From NCBI RefSeq assembly GCF_025949695.1, contig NZ_JAPDFL010000001.1, positions 1,677,501-1,741,500 of the forward strand: a DNA stretch of 64,000 nt, in the 5' to 3' direction. The stretch comes from Pararhodobacter zhoushanensis. Lineage in GTDB: Bacteria; Pseudomonadota; Alphaproteobacteria; Rhodobacterales; Rhodobacteraceae. Made by a program: the position numbers and the translations under genes. Under the pieces are notes generated by a model that saw only the letters and a program-made list of their open reading frames with translations, had not been told where the DNA came from and did no database searches. Shown here in pieces: positions 1 through 10,049 of this stretch (within the stretch, counting starts at the first letter, position 1; every line of letters starts with the position of its first letter).

Positions 1-1000
<1,000 letters not shown>

Positions 1001-1084
1001 GATCCAGTAAAAGCAAGACTGGATCAAAAGCTAAATAGACAAAAGACAGTTGCGTAAGCAGCCGATGGTTCTGTTTCTTCTCTG

Positions 1085-1202
1085 GTTTGGTGGCAATAGC
1101 GATGGCTAAACACCCGATCCCATCCCGAACTCGGCAGTTAAGGGTCGTCACGCCGATGGTACTGCGTCTTAAGACGTGGGAGAGTAGGTCACCGCCAAAC
1201 CT
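1085..1202 (+). rRNA. rrf: 5S ribosomal RNA
   Basis: The sequence has the usual 5S layout: TTTGGTGG pairs with CCGCCAAA at the ends, with the conserved CCCGATCCCATCCCGAACTC loop at 1113-1132 between them. It lies just downstream of 23S in the usual rRNA operon order. Ends are good to a few bases. Confidence 0.95.
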
Positions 1203-1267
1203 GAAAAGAAACAGAAAAACAAAACTCTCATCAACGATACAATAAAACCACGAACAGACTTCCCCGG

Positions 1268-1346
<79 letters not shown>

Positions 1347-1411
1347 TTTCCGTTGGATAACAAAGACTTGGAATCCGATAAAAACACTTGTGTATAGAAA
1401 CCAGCGTTTTA

Positions 1412-1429
1412 CCTCAACGCCACCTCAAC
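1412..1429 (+). repeat. conserved motif at fixed distance from att copy 1
   Basis: CCTCAACGCCACCTCAAC matches 7849-7866, 13799-13816 and 51919-51936 with few changes. Within it, TCAAC occurs twice, 11 nt apart. Its constant distance from the tRNA 3' end in all copies suggests an integrase arm-type binding site, or a flank carried along with the tRNA end. The function is inferred. Confidence 0.6.
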
Positions 1430-1440
1430 GTTTGACGAGT

Positions 1441-1465
1441 CCCCCCTGAAAAGCGGGGGCTTTTT
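1441..1465 (+). terminator. Rho-independent terminator of the rRNA/tRNA operon
   Basis: A C-rich arm (CCCCCC) and a G-rich arm (GGGGGC) separated by TGAAAAGC form a short strong hairpin followed by TTTTT. It lies about 100 nt past tRNA-fMet and before the McrB gene. Confidence 0.7.
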
Positions 1466-1630
1466 ACGTTTGGGGGAACGAAATCCATCTGCCCATTGTC
1501 TCAGGCAACTCGCAGTTGCGTGCGCATCCGGTTCCAGCCATCATCATCCCGTAGTTCTCTAGACGGTGAATTGACGACGAAGGATTTTGCCCTCGGATCA
1601 GCACCTCGCAAGCAGATAAACGGGCAAACG

Positions 1631-4396
1631 ATGAAGCAGGACGACTTCCGGAATTGGCTGATGGCGCAGGGGCAGACGGATGCGACCGCTTCCTCTCGCG
1701 TGAGTAGTGCCAAACGCGTTGAACAGTACCTCGGCGATCTGGACGAGTTGTTCGCGCAAGAGGATCGGGACAGCGTCCTGAACCGATTTGCCTACACCGC
1801 CGAGGATGAACGGGCAGAACGCCCCAATCCCTCGCCTGTTCCCATCGACGGTGTCTTGCGCACGGGTCTTGCCAGCCTCCAGCAGGCCCTGAAGCTGTAC
1901 CATTCCTTCCTGACCGAACAGTCCAATGTGCCCGACAAGGCAGAACACCAGGCATTGGTCGACCGCCTCGCCCGCGAGGAAGTCGAGGCGGCAATGCAGG
2001 AATGCGATCAGTTGGGCTTGAAGGCGTTTCTTGCCCGTGGTGGCTTTGCCAGCCCACAGGTCTGGGTCAGCGATGAAGGCAAGGATCAGCCCTATCCCGC
2101 GAAGGCCACCGTCGCAGCAGCCCTGGGGCATCTTCCCGATTGCCGCGCTCTCGCAGCGAAGGAATTCTTCAACGGCTTCGGAGAGGCGCAATCGTTCGCC
2201 AAACTTGAGGCTCTCGGGTTCCAGATCATTCGCAAGGGGGCCACTGACAAGGATGACGCCTTCACTCGCGACCGGATCGAGGGTGCGATGGACGCCTACG
2301 AAGAGTTCCGCAGGTCAGGTGCACATGCCGATGTGTTCTCGAGTTTCGGCGAGCCGAAGGATTTTTGGGTGCGGTCCAGCCGCCCGCGGCAGGACAAGCG
2401 CTTCCCGACGAAGCCAATTGTCGGTTACCTCTTGGGCAAGGCGTCGAACACATTCAATGGCGGGTGGAGCCAACCGGGCGACGCGGCCGCAAGACTGCAT
2501 GCGGCGGGTTACGTCATCGTCGACCAGCATGACACGCCGTTGCCGCTACCCGACCAGCACACACATCTGATGCGCGGGGCGGAACGCGCCCGTCTCGTGG
2601 CTCTCAACTACTTCATCGCTCCTGCACGGGAAGCCGGACTTCATTCGGTAACCATCCGCGCCGGTGACCTGCACGACATGTCGGGCCTTGTGAAAAACTG
2701 GGCGAATGTCTGCCAGGCGTTGGAGAAAGAGGCTTTCCAGAAGCTTGCTTCGGTCCCGGCGCCCACGCGATCCGGGCCGGAGCGCAGCACCACGACCGAG
2801 TATACCTTTGTCCTGACGCAGGACGGAAAGGCGAAGAACCCGTCCATGTCGCATGCCCTACAGATCGAGACGACCAACCTGATCCTCTACGGACCCCCCG
2901 GCACCGGCAAGACTTACCAGACGGCGTGGGAGGCGGTTCGTCTCTGCTTGGGCGACGCTGTTGCTGCTGATCTCTCCGGCGAAGAGAACCGTGACCAGCT
3001 GATGGCCGAGTACCAAAGCCTGATGAAGGAAGAGCGGATCGAGTTCGTCACCTTCCACCAGTCCATGTCATATGAGGAATTCGTTGAAGGGCTTCAGCCA
3101 AGTACGGGCGAAGATGCCAGAGAGGGGCCGGAAGAGCTCGGCGCTGCTGTGGGCTTCCGTCTGAAGCCGACCGACGGGGTGTTCAAGAAGATCAGCGAAC
3201 GCGCGCGCCTCGACAGTTCGCAGGCAGGGGCCGTCTCACGTCTCGACAGGACCGCGCGCGTGTTCAAAGTGGCACTCGGGCGCCGCCAAGTGGAAGAGGA
3301 TAGGATACGCTTCGGTCTGGAGAACGGATTGATCCATGTGGGCTGGGGAGGGGACATCGATTGGTCCGACGAACGGTTCGATGATTTCGACCAGATTTAC
3401 AACGAATGGCGGTCTCGCAAAGACACAGACGCGACAGGCCATGACGGCAACATCGTCGTCACCTACTCGTTCAGATCGGACATGCAGATTGGTGACTACG
3501 TTGTGGTGTCTGACGGACGTGATCGCATCCAGGCATTTGGCAGGATCAAGGGCGATTATTACTTCGACGAGGGCGCGGAATTTCATCCCCACAGAAGAAA
3601 CGTCGATTGGATTTGGCGCGACGAAGCCGGGACCGATCGCAACCGATTTTACCCGAACGCGTTCAGGCGGCATTCCGTATACAAGCTCAACCAGTCCCTC
3701 ATCGATTGGGACGCGCTGGAAGAGATCGTCTTCGGCAAGCGTGCTGCTGTGGCAGACAATACAGCGCGTGACTATGTGCTGATCATCGACGAGATCAACC
3801 GGGCCAATATCTCGAAGGTGTTTGGCGAACTGATCACGCTCCTCGAGCCGGACAAGCGCCTTGGGCGACGTGACGGGATCCAGCTGACCTTGCCCTATTC
3901 GAAGAAGCGCTTCGGGGTGCCGCCCAATCTGCACATCATCGGCACCATGAATACGGCCGACCGCTCGATTGCGCTGCTGGACACGGCCTTGCGCCGTCGG
4001 TTCACCTTCAAGGAACTGATGCCGAACCCCTCTGTCCTGTCCCCGAATGTCGGCGGGATAAATCTCCAGAAGCTGCTGACCACGATCAACGACCGCATTG
4101 AGTATCTGTTCGACCGCGAACACCAGATTGGACACGCCTATTTCACCGGCTGCAAAGCGCGAGAGGCCGTCGAGGGAGTGATGCGGCACAAGGTCATTCC
4201 GCTCCTGTCCGAGTATTTCTACGAGGATTGGTCGAAGGTCGCCGCCGTTCTGGGCGATGGCCCGCAGGGCCCGTCCCGGTTTCTGGAGGCACGCCGCCTG
4301 ACTGCGCCGCCGGGCATCGCCGCTGATGATTTCAGCGGCGAGCGACTGCGCTGGCGGGTGAAGGATCAGTTCGACTTCTCCGAGTTCGCGGCCTGA
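1631..4396 (+). CDS. mcrB: McrB-type AAA+ GTPase of a McrBC restriction system
   Basis: About 921 residues. It is the DNA-recognition and NTP-driven translocation subunit of a modification-dependent restriction system, working with McrC just downstream. Walker A is GPPGTGKT at about residues 421-428. Walker B is VLIIDEIN at about 716-723, followed by the McrB family signature TMNTADRS. The N-terminal 400 residues are unlike E. coli McrB and probably recognise DNA. The spacing of Walker A and B (about 295 residues against roughly 75-80 in E. coli McrB) shows a large insertion. Part of it (about residues 540-690; IHVGWGGDIDWSD, GDYVVVSDGRDRIQAFG) looks like an EVE/PUA-like fold. The frame is open from 1496, but the first 45 residues look non-coding, so I prefer ATG 1631. 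The stop overlaps mcrC (TGATG), so the two are coupled. Confidence 0.9.
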   Translation: MKQDDFRNWLMAQGQTDATASSRVSSAKRVEQYLGDLDELFAQEDRDSVLNRFAYTAEDERAERPNPSPVPIDGVLRTGLASLQQALKLYHSFLTEQSNVPDKAEHQALVDRLAREEVEAAMQECDQLGLKAFLARGGFASPQVWVSDEGKDQPYPAKATVAAALGHLPDCRALAAKEFFNGFGEAQSFAKLEALGFQIIRKGATDKDDAFTRDRIEGAMDAYEEFRRSGAHADVFSSFGEPKDFWVRSSRPRQDKRFPTKPIVGYLLGKASNTFNGGWSQPGDAAARLHAAGYVIVDQHDTPLPLPDQHTHLMRGAERARLVALNYFIAPAREAGLHSVTIRAGDLHDMSGLVKNWANVCQALEKEAFQKLASVPAPTRSGPERSTTTEYTFVLTQDGKAKNPSMSHALQIETTNLILYGPPGTGKTYQTAWEAVRLCLGDAVAADLSGEENRDQLMAEYQSLMKEERIEFVTFHQSMSYEEFVEGLQPSTGEDAREGPEELGAAVGFRLKPTDGVFKKISERARLDSSQAGAVSRLDRTARVFKVALGRRQVEEDRIRFGLENGLIHVGWGGDIDWSDERFDDFDQIYNEWRSRKDTDATGHDGNIVVTYSFRSDMQIGDYVVVSDGRDRIQAFGRIKGDYYFDEGAEFHPHRRNVDWIWRDEAGTDRNRFYPNAFRRHSVYKLNQSLIDWDALEEIVFGKRAAVADNTARDYVLIIDEINRANISKVFGELITLLEPDKRLGRRDGIQLTLPYSKKRFGVPPNLHIIGTMNTADRSIALLDTALRRRFTFKELMPNPSVLSPNVGGINLQKLLTTINDRIEYLFDREHQIGHAYFTGCKAREAVEGVMRHKVIPLLSEYFYEDWSKVAAVLGDGPQGPSRFLEARRLTAPPGIAADDFSGERLRWRVKDQFDFSEFAA

Positions 4397-5712
4397 TGCC
4401 CGCCTACTCCGTTCGCGAATGGGAGTCCGTGCCCCATGGCGATGGGGAGGGATGCATTCCCCCGCATCTTGCCCAGCGCCTTGTGACACTGGCCAAGGCA
4501 TCTCCCTTCGCCGGGCGTGGCGGCGATGGCGTTCTCGAGGATCGGCGCCATGACCTGCGGGCGCGCGGGGTGGTTGGCGTTCTGGCGGTGCCGGGCTGCA
4601 CGCTGGAAATCCTGCCGAAGATCGGCGTCGGCGAGAAGGAAGGCTCGGCCCAAGAGACGCGCGAGATCCGCAAGCGCCTTGTGCACATGCTCGCAGTGGC
4701 CCTCAATCTCAAGGTCGAGACCGGGCGCATGACCGACCTCGACTGGCAGCGCGAAACGCTGCTGGAGATCCTGATCCGCATCTTCTGCGACAAGCTGACC
4801 GAGGCGGTTCGCCGAGGAATGCCGCGGCGCTATAGCCTCCGCGACGACGACCTGCCGACCTTGCGGGGATCGCTGGATATCCCGCGCCAGTTCACCCGGC
4901 ATCTCGCAAACCCGGGCCGCCTGGCGTGCCGCTATGATGAGTTGTCCGAAGATATCGCCCTCAACCACATCATGAAGGCGACCATCGCGCATCTGGCGGG
5001 CATGTCGCGCAATGCGACGAACGTGCAGCGGCTGCGGGAACTGGCTTTCGTCTATGCCGAAGTTGCGGAGGTGCAGATCCCTGCCTTGCGGTGGGACGAT
5101 GTTGTCATCGACCGCACGAACAGCGCGTGGCAGGAACTCTTTGGAATGGCTCAGCTGTTTCTGCGCAACCGATACCAGACCACCAGCGCCGGGTCAGGGC
5201 AAGGATCGGCCCTGCTGTTCGAGATGAATGCGCTGTTCGAGGAATACATCGGCCGTCTGGTGACGCGGGCGCTGGCGGGGTCCGAATTCCGCGTGACCCT
5301 GCAGGGTGGCCGCCTGTTTTGTCTGACGTCGGTCGATGACGAACGTGCGGTTTTCCAGACCAAGCCCGACATCATCATCAAGCTTGGCGATCAGGTCGCC
5401 CATGTGATCGACACCAAGTGGAAGCGGATTTCCGACCGGATCGACGATCCGAAGCAGGGGGTCTCCCAAGCGGACGTCTACCAGATGATGGCCTATGCCC
5501 ATCTCTACAAGGCACCGCGGCTGACGCTGCTTTATCCCCACCATGCGGGACTGAGCGACGAAGAGGGGATTCGCGCGCGGTTCCGGGTGACAGGTCAGGA
5601 AACCTTGCTGGAAACGGCTAGCTTCGACATCTCCACCGGTGCCGACCTGGTGGACCGCATTCGTGGCCGGATCCTGACTGACATCGAAGAAATGTCCCCC
5701 GCAGAACCGTGA
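4396..5712 (+). CDS. mcrC: McrC nuclease subunit of the McrBC system
   Basis: 438 residues, the usual size for McrC/LlaJI-type partners. It provides the nuclease and stimulates McrB NTP hydrolysis. The C-terminal half holds a PD-(D/E)XK core: PDIIIK at about residues 324-329, then HVIDTKWKR with D339 and K341. It starts inside the mcrB stop codon, so both proteins are probably made in fixed ratio. Being the first cargo after the tRNA attachment site is typical of defence genes on islands. Target modification is unknown. No gene is seen in the following 199 nt (5713-5911). Confidence 0.9.
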   Translation: MPAYSVREWESVPHGDGEGCIPPHLAQRLVTLAKASPFAGRGGDGVLEDRRHDLRARGVVGVLAVPGCTLEILPKIGVGEKEGSAQETREIRKRLVHMLAVALNLKVETGRMTDLDWQRETLLEILIRIFCDKLTEAVRRGMPRRYSLRDDDLPTLRGSLDIPRQFTRHLANPGRLACRYDELSEDIALNHIMKATIAHLAGMSRNATNVQRLRELAFVYAEVAEVQIPALRWDDVVIDRTNSAWQELFGMAQLFLRNRYQTTSAGSGQGSALLFEMNALFEEYIGRLVTRALAGSEFRVTLQGGRLFCLTSVDDERAVFQTKPDIIIKLGDQVAHVIDTKWKRISDRIDDPKQGVSQADVYQMMAYAHLYKAPRLTLLYPHHAGLSDEEGIRARFRVTGQETLLETASFDISTGADLVDRIRGRILTDIEEMSPAEP

Positions 5713-5911
5713 GGGCAAAGGGCACGCCCCAGGCAGGTGCACAATTGTGCCCATCGCAGCAAGGGACTGGAAGGATCGCATCTGCCATCATCGACCAGCA
5801 GCGAATCTCTGCCGCTCGTTGACAGAGTGAATCCATGAACCGGGCGGGGCAATGCGCCGCGGTCGAGGCGTCTGGCGCTTGCCTCGTGGCAGGCTTCGTC
5901 CGGCCCGGCTT

Positions 5912-6157
5912 TCACCGGCACGCCCGCGCCTGGTCGCGCAGCACAGCGTAGTCGCCTAGCATCCTGATGATGACGGCGCCTTCCGGAAGCTCCTCGACCT
6001 CGTCGGCCGCGCGGGCCTGCTCGGCGCTGGTGTACTCCACCACGGGCGGGCAGGGTGCGCGGGTGTCAGAACCGCCCGTCGCGCAGCCGGTCAGCCAGAG
6101 AATCGCGATCAGGAGGGCGGCGGGCGGCGGCGTCGAGCATCTGGCGGTGGATGGCAT
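5912..6157 (-). CDS. Rz1-like outer-membrane lipoprotein (o-spanin), copy 1
   Basis: About 81 residues, starting MPSTARC. The N-terminus has a hydrophobic stretch ending in a lipobox (ILWLTGCATGG), so Cys is probably lipidated. A short periplasmic tail ends in YAVLRDQARACR. The first part overlaps the Rz-like gene (6066-6311) in another frame, the nested Rz/Rz1 layout of phage spanins, which join the inner and outer membranes at lysis. A GAGAGAG ribosome site precedes ATG. A close paralogue lies at 27765-28010. Assigned by architecture and not by a match to a named spanin. Confidence 0.7.
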   Translation of the reverse strand: MPSTARCSTPPPAALLIAILWLTGCATGGSDTRAPCPPVVEYTSAEQARAADEVEELPEGAVIIRMLGDYAVLRDQARACR

Positions 6158-6311
6158 CGTTTCTCTCTCTGGCGTCGAGGCGTTCGGCCGCGCGCCCGGC
6201 GCGTTCACCGGCGCGGCGCAGGTTCAGGAGGAACAGCAAGATCGCTGCGGCGGCGAGGATGAGGCCCAGCGCCTTGCGCGCCGGGCCATGGGTGAGGAGC
6301 CACCCGATCAC
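6066..6311 (-). CDS. Rz-like inner-membrane spanin, copy 1
   Basis: 81 residues. It has an N-terminal membrane helix (about 13-29, ALGLILAAAAILLFLLN) and then a charged, Arg/Glu-rich helix likely to form a periplasmic coiled coil, which is the i-spanin layout. Its start overlaps the stop of the upstream endolysin remnant (ATGA), and its 3' part overlaps the lipoprotein gene in another frame. The paralogue at 27919-28173 has the same organisation. Confidence 0.65.
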   Translation of the reverse strand: MIGWLLTHGPARKALGLILAAAAILLFLLNLRRAGERAGRAAERLDARERNDAIHRQMLDAAARRPPDRDSLADRLRDGRF

Positions 6312-6828
6312 CGCTGGCCCCGTTTCCAGTCGTCGAGCCGGGCGTGGATGGTGATGCCGATGCCGATCAGCGCGATAACGATCAGCACCCAGCGCAAAGT
6401 GTCGAGATAGGGCACCAGCGGCTGGATCGTGGACTGGGTCTCGGCGAGAACGTCCTGCAGCACCTCCACGCCCGCGGCCCCCACAGTTGCGGCCCCGGCC
6501 GCCCCGCCACCGCGCAGCGTGCGGCTTTCCGAGAGAACTTCGCGCGCAGGCGTCAGTTCCGGCGCGAAGGGCACGGGCCGCGCCGGAAAGGGATCACCCC
6601 AGGACCGGGCGGGCCCGAGGTCTATATGCATGAAGCCCGAACGCGGATAGGTGCCGAAGCCGAGGAAACCGACGGCACGGGCGGCGGCCTCGAAGGTCAC
6701 CGGATCGTGGTTCGCCATGGCGATGTCGAAGGCTGTGCCCAGCATGTGCTTCGATGCCGGGGCCCCGCCGACGGCGCGGTTGTGGCTGGGGCTGCGATAG
6801 CCAGAACGGACGATCAGCGGCTTGCCTA
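6308..6828 (-). pseudogene. M15-family phage endolysin, 5'-truncated by an IS element (copy 1)
   Basis: About 173 codons remain. They include the zinc-peptidase M15 signature SKHMLGTAFD (HxxGxAxD) and a later FMHIDLG histidine. A linker rich in Gly/Ala and a C-terminal membrane helix (VLIVIALIGIGITIHA) follow. Reading upstream, the frame is intact through SGYRSPSHNRAVGG and then runs into the IS boundary at 6829, so the N-terminus is lost. The sequence beyond the IS (7693 on) is not the missing part, so the IS event was followed by deletion or recombination. An internal ATG at 6745 would give only a fragment lacking part of the fold. Confidence 0.8.
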
Positions 6829-6899
6829 GGGTCAGGACCCATTGATCTGCTTGAGGCTGCCGTCGCTGCGTGATTCAAGGCCCTGAGCTGACGGGGGTG

Positions 6900-7262
6900 A
6901 TGATGAGAAATTTATTTTGGCTGACGGACGAGCAGATGGAGCGGCTGAAACCGTTCTTTCCGAAGAGCCATGGCAAACCGCGCGTCGATGATCGGCGGGT
7001 TTTGAGCGGCATAATCTTCATCAATCGCAATGGCTTGAGGTGGTGCGATGCGCCTCGGGAGTATGGCCCCCCGAAGACGCTCTATAACCGATGGAAGCGG
7101 TGGGGTGACATGGGGGTCTTCGCCAGGATGATGGAGGGGCTGGCCTCGAAAGGCACCGAGCAGAAGACCATCATGATTGATGCGACCTACCTGAAGGCGC
7201 ATCGCACGGCTTCGAGCCTGCGGGCGAAAAAGGGGGGCCTGACGACCAGCGCGGGCGCTTGA
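6900..7262 (+). CDS. IS5-family transposase, ORF A
   Basis: About 120 residues: N-terminal half of a DDE transposase with the first catalytic Asp in MIDATYLKAHR. The reading frame ends just after a G-run. The heptamer G-GGG-GGC at 7232-7238 lies where ORF A and ORF B share sequence, and a -1 slip there gives a fused transposase continuing through GPDDQRGRLIGRTKGG. IS427-type elements are known to need this frameshift. Confidence 0.88.
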   Translation: MMRNLFWLTDEQMERLKPFFPKSHGKPRVDDRRVLSGIIFINRNGLRWCDAPREYGPPKTLYNRWKRWGDMGVFARMMEGLASKGTEQKTIMIDATYLKAHRTASSLRAKKGGLTTSAGA

Positions 7263-7672
7263 TCGGGCGGACCAAGGGTGGGTTGAACACCAAGCTGCAC
7301 GCTGTCACGGACGCCAAGGGTCGTCCGCTGAAATTCTTCATGACCGCAGGCCAAGTCAGCGACTACACCGGCGCAGCAGCTCTGCTGGGCAGTCTGCCCG
7401 CGGCCGAATGGATGCTCGCCGACCGGGGCTATGACGCCGACTGGTTCCGGGATGCGTTGAAAGACAAGGGGATACGCCCCTGCATCCCCGGTCGGAAGTC
7501 GCGCGGCAAGACAGTCCGCTACGACAAACGACGTTACCGGCGCCGCAACCGGATCGAGATCATGTTCGGCCGATTGAAAGACTGGCGCCGCATCGCAACC
7601 CGTTACGACCGATGCGCAAAGACCTTCCTCTCCGCCGTCGCCCTCGCCGCAACTGTCATCTTCTGGCTTTGA
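7259..7672 (+). CDS. IS5-family transposase, ORF B
   Basis: 137 residues carrying the second catalytic Asp (LADRGYDADWF) and the Glu region (RRNRIEIMFGRLKDWRRIATRYD). It is probably made mainly as the C-terminal part of a -1 frameshift product with ORF A, since its own start (TTG) has no clear ribosome site. Confidence 0.88.
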   Translation: MIGRTKGGLNTKLHAVTDAKGRPLKFFMTAGQVSDYTGAAALLGSLPAAEWMLADRGYDADWFRDALKDKGIRPCIPGRKSRGKTVRYDKRRYRRRNRIEIMFGRLKDWRRIATRYDRCAKTFLSAVALAATVIFWL

Positions 7673-7735
7673 CGATCAATGAGTCTGGACCCTAAGCTAC
7701 TGAATTGAAAAGATTAGTAAAAAATCGGTTCCATA

Positions 7736-7784
7736 GGCTCATAACCTGAAGGTCGTAGGTTCAAATCCTACCCCCGCAACCAAA
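7736..7784 (+). repeat. attachment-site repeat, copy 2
   Basis: Identical over 49 nt to the tRNA-fMet 3' half at 1298-1346. No 5' half of a tRNA precedes it, so it is an att remnant and not a gene. It separates the McrBC/lysis/IS5 segment from the next one, and the motif CATCAACGCCACATCAAC follows at 7849-7866, 67 nt after CCA. Confidence 0.85.
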
Positions 7785-7848
7785 ATTTCCCGACATATCA
7801 AATGATTGGCATGGGGTATCTAGATACCGCAGGCCGTTTTGCGTTCTA

Positions 7849-7866
7849 CATCAACGCCACATCAAC
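7849..7866 (+). repeat. conserved motif at fixed distance from att copy 2
   Basis: CATCAACGCCACATCAAC. The match with the copy-3 flank continues for about 30 more nt (CGGAYCSGAAAAGCTGCACC). See the entry at 1412-1429. Confidence 0.6.
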
Positions 7867-7950
7867 ACCGGATCGGAAAAGCTGCACCCGTACGGAAAAG
7901 CGGGCAGCGATAGGCAACCGCGTGCAAGAATTCACTGGCAACTGCAACTC

Positions 7951-8421
7951 TCAGGCCGTCCGCGCGGTCAATTTCCAACGGCTCTTTCGCAGGGCGCTCG
8001 CGATAGTGACGAGCCTACTGGCCACTGCGATGATGATGACCATATGCGGTCTTCCAGCCTTGCGGAGGCGATCCGCCAAGGATTTGATGCTTGCGTAGTG
8101 ATGTGCCACGACCATCGCCACCTGAAACACCACGTGCAGCAGCACCCGGCGAACTCCAACGATGGCTCGCTTCCCACGAAGAGTTGTGCGGTCATGTGCG
8201 ACCGGAGCCAATCCGGTGAGTGCCGCAGTCTCTTCGCCGGTGATGGTGCCGATCTCGGGCATTTCGGCGAGTAGCATCGTGCTGGAAACCGGGCCGATCA
8301 CCAGGATGGAACCAAGGAGGATGGCGGTCTCGGAAAGACGATCGTCATTGGCTATAGCCTGGCTGATCCGACCACTGACGGCGTGCTGCGCTGGCCCAAG
8401 GTGTCGATCATGATATTCCAT
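7951..8421 (-). pseudogene. IS110-family transposase, C-terminal remnant
   Basis: About 156 codons matching the C-terminal transposase_20 part of IS110/IS116 enzymes: IGPVSSTMLLAEMPEIG, then ALTGLAPVAHDR, RGKRAIVGVRR and the final helix KSLADRLRKAGRP. The N-terminal RuvC-like DEDD catalytic domain is missing, so it cannot be active. No element ends were identified. Confidence 0.75.
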
Positions 8422-8519
8422 TTGGTTATCGTTATGCGCAAAATCTTATTTTTCGGGAATTTCTTCTGCGTCTAAGGTGACACCAATCGTGTGGAGGCAC
8501 TTTTTTGGAGGAGACACCA

Positions 8520-9542
8520 ATGATCCTGATCCGCAAACTGAGCGGTCTGTCGCGTCTTGCGTCGGCGACCGTGCTGATGACGGCGTTCGCAGCACTGCCC
8601 GCCTTGGCCGAGCCAAACCTGACGATCACGCTCGATACCCCGCCCAGCCATGTTCGCAACGTCTATGTCGGCCGCTTTGCCGAGGCGCTGACCGAACGCT
8701 CCGGCGGCGAGCTGACGGTCGAGGTCTTCGACTCGGGCCAGCTGTATTCCAGCCGCGATTCCGGGCGCGCCGTGGCGCGGGGCGACGTAGGCATGGCGAT
8801 TGAATCGACCGCGCCGCTCAGCCGGATCGAGCCCAACCTGACGATCTTCGAATTCCCGATGTTCTCGGGCCTCAACATCGAGCAGATGAATGTCGTGGTC
8901 GATGGCCCCCTTGGCCAGCGCCTGGGCGCGATGCTGAGCGAGAAGATGGGTGTGGTTGCGTTGACCGGCTGGTACATTCTGGGCGAGATCAACACCTATT
9001 CGACCAACGCGCCGCTGAACGCGCTGGAAGACCTGAGCGGGTTGCAAGTGCGTCACCCCGGCGGCGTCGGCGCCGTCGCCTATCTGACGGAACTGGGCGC
9101 GAACCCGGTGTCGATGCCCTTCACTGACGTCCCGTTGGCGCTGCAGCAAGGTGCGGTCGATGCCATCGTGTCCTCGAATGCGTCGATCGTTTCGGCCTCG
9201 CTACAAGAAACCGGCCTGAGTTATGCCTACATCAACCGCATGGTGATCGGGTATTACATGCCGATCATCAGCCATGCGTATTGGGACCAGCTGACCGAGG
9301 ATCAGCAACAGCTGTTCCGCGACACCTGGGCCGAATTCGTGCCTCAGCAACGCGCGGCGGCGGCCGAGCAACAAGCCGAGGCGCGTGCCACGCTGGAAGC
9401 TGGCGGCATGGTCTTTGTCGATCAGCCTGCCGAGGAAGCGGCCGCCCTGCGCGTGCGCCTGCAACCCGCGCAGGAAGCGATGATCTCGGATCTGGGCATT
9501 GCCCCCGACATCCTCGAGCTGGCGCGCGACGCCCTGCAATGA
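8520..9542 (+). CDS. dctP: TRAP transporter substrate-binding protein, system 1
   Basis: 340 residues from ATG 8520, chosen because GGAGGAG sits 7-13 nt upstream. A signal peptide (MILIRKLSGLSRLASA to ALPALA) precedes the mature DctP fold. Typical features are GELTVEVFDSGQLYSS near the N-terminus and the LEDLSGLQVRHPGG segment that contains the conserved ligand-contact region. It captures a small acid, probably a carboxylate, in the periplasm and hands it to DctQM. It is the first gene of a TRAP operon and overlaps dctQ by ATGA. The substrate is unknown. The neighbouring lyase suggests an organic acid. Confidence 0.92.
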   Translation: MILIRKLSGLSRLASATVLMTAFAALPALAEPNLTITLDTPPSHVRNVYVGRFAEALTERSGGELTVEVFDSGQLYSSRDSGRAVARGDVGMAIESTAPLSRIEPNLTIFEFPMFSGLNIEQMNVVVDGPLGQRLGAMLSEKMGVVALTGWYILGEINTYSTNAPLNALEDLSGLQVRHPGGVGAVAYLTELGANPVSMPFTDVPLALQQGAVDAIVSSNASIVSASLQETGLSYAYINRMVIGYYMPIISHAYWDQLTEDQQQLFRDTWAEFVPQQRAAAAEQQAEARATLEAGGMVFVDQPAEEAAALRVRLQPAQEAMISDLGIAPDILELARDALQ

Positions 9543-10045
9543 AACACGCGCTCGATCTGCTCGACGCTGCCGTCGGGATTGTTGTTGCGGCTTTGTTCGT
9601 AGCGGCATTGCTCCTGTCGCTGGCCGGAGTGGCCGGCCGCTATGTTCCAAACGTTCTGGCACCGGACTGGATCGGCGAAGTGGTGATCTACATCGTCATC
9701 TGGGCCATGCTTCTGGGAGCGGCGCGCGTTCTGCGCCGCTCCGGCCACATCCGGGTCGACTTCCTGCTCGATCGCTTTCCGCCGACCGTGCGCCTTGCCG
9801 CTGAACTGCTGTCGCTGGTCATCGCCTTCGGGCTCAGCGTGTTTCTGATCTGGTCCGGCTGGCAGGTCGTCACCGAAGCAATGATGTGGGACGAACGCTC
9901 GATCAGCACGCTCAGGACGCCCCTGTGGATGTACTACGTGGCACTGCCGGTGAGCTTTGGGCTGCAACTGGTGTTTCTGCTGGAACGCGCCGTGGACCTG
10001 GTGGCCGGACGGTCGCCTGTCACAGCCTCTGACCTGACGGATTGA
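9539..10045 (+). CDS. dctQ: TRAP transporter small permease, system 1
   Basis: 168 residues with four membrane segments (about 12-33, 46-64, 85-106, 127-147), the DctQ size and topology. ATG 9539 overlaps the dctP stop. It scaffolds DctM in the inner membrane for sodium-driven uptake. Confidence 0.9.
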   Translation: MKHALDLLDAAVGIVVAALFVAALLLSLAGVAGRYVPNVLAPDWIGEVVIYIVIWAMLLGAARVLRRSGHIRVDFLLDRFPPTVRLAAELLSLVIAFGLSVFLIWSGWQVVTEAMMWDERSISTLRTPLWMYYVALPVSFGLQLVFLLERAVDLVAGRSPVTASDLTD

Positions 10046-10049
10046 TCCG

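Larger units (their letters stand above)
6829..7692 (+). mobile_element. IS5-family (IS427-like) insertion sequence, copy 1
   Basis: 864 bp. The ends are imperfect inverted repeats: GGGTCAGGACCCATTGATC on the left and, read inward, GGGTCCAGACTCATTGATC on the right. TA flanks both sides, the target duplication of the IS427 group. The same element lies inverted at 39274-40137, with the same two transposase translations. It truncates the endolysin at its left edge. Confidence 0.92.

Noticed and set aside
7736..7784. A second tRNA-fMet gene
   Set aside because: Only the 3' half is present; no acceptor 5' strand or D-arm precedes it, so it cannot fold as a tRNA.
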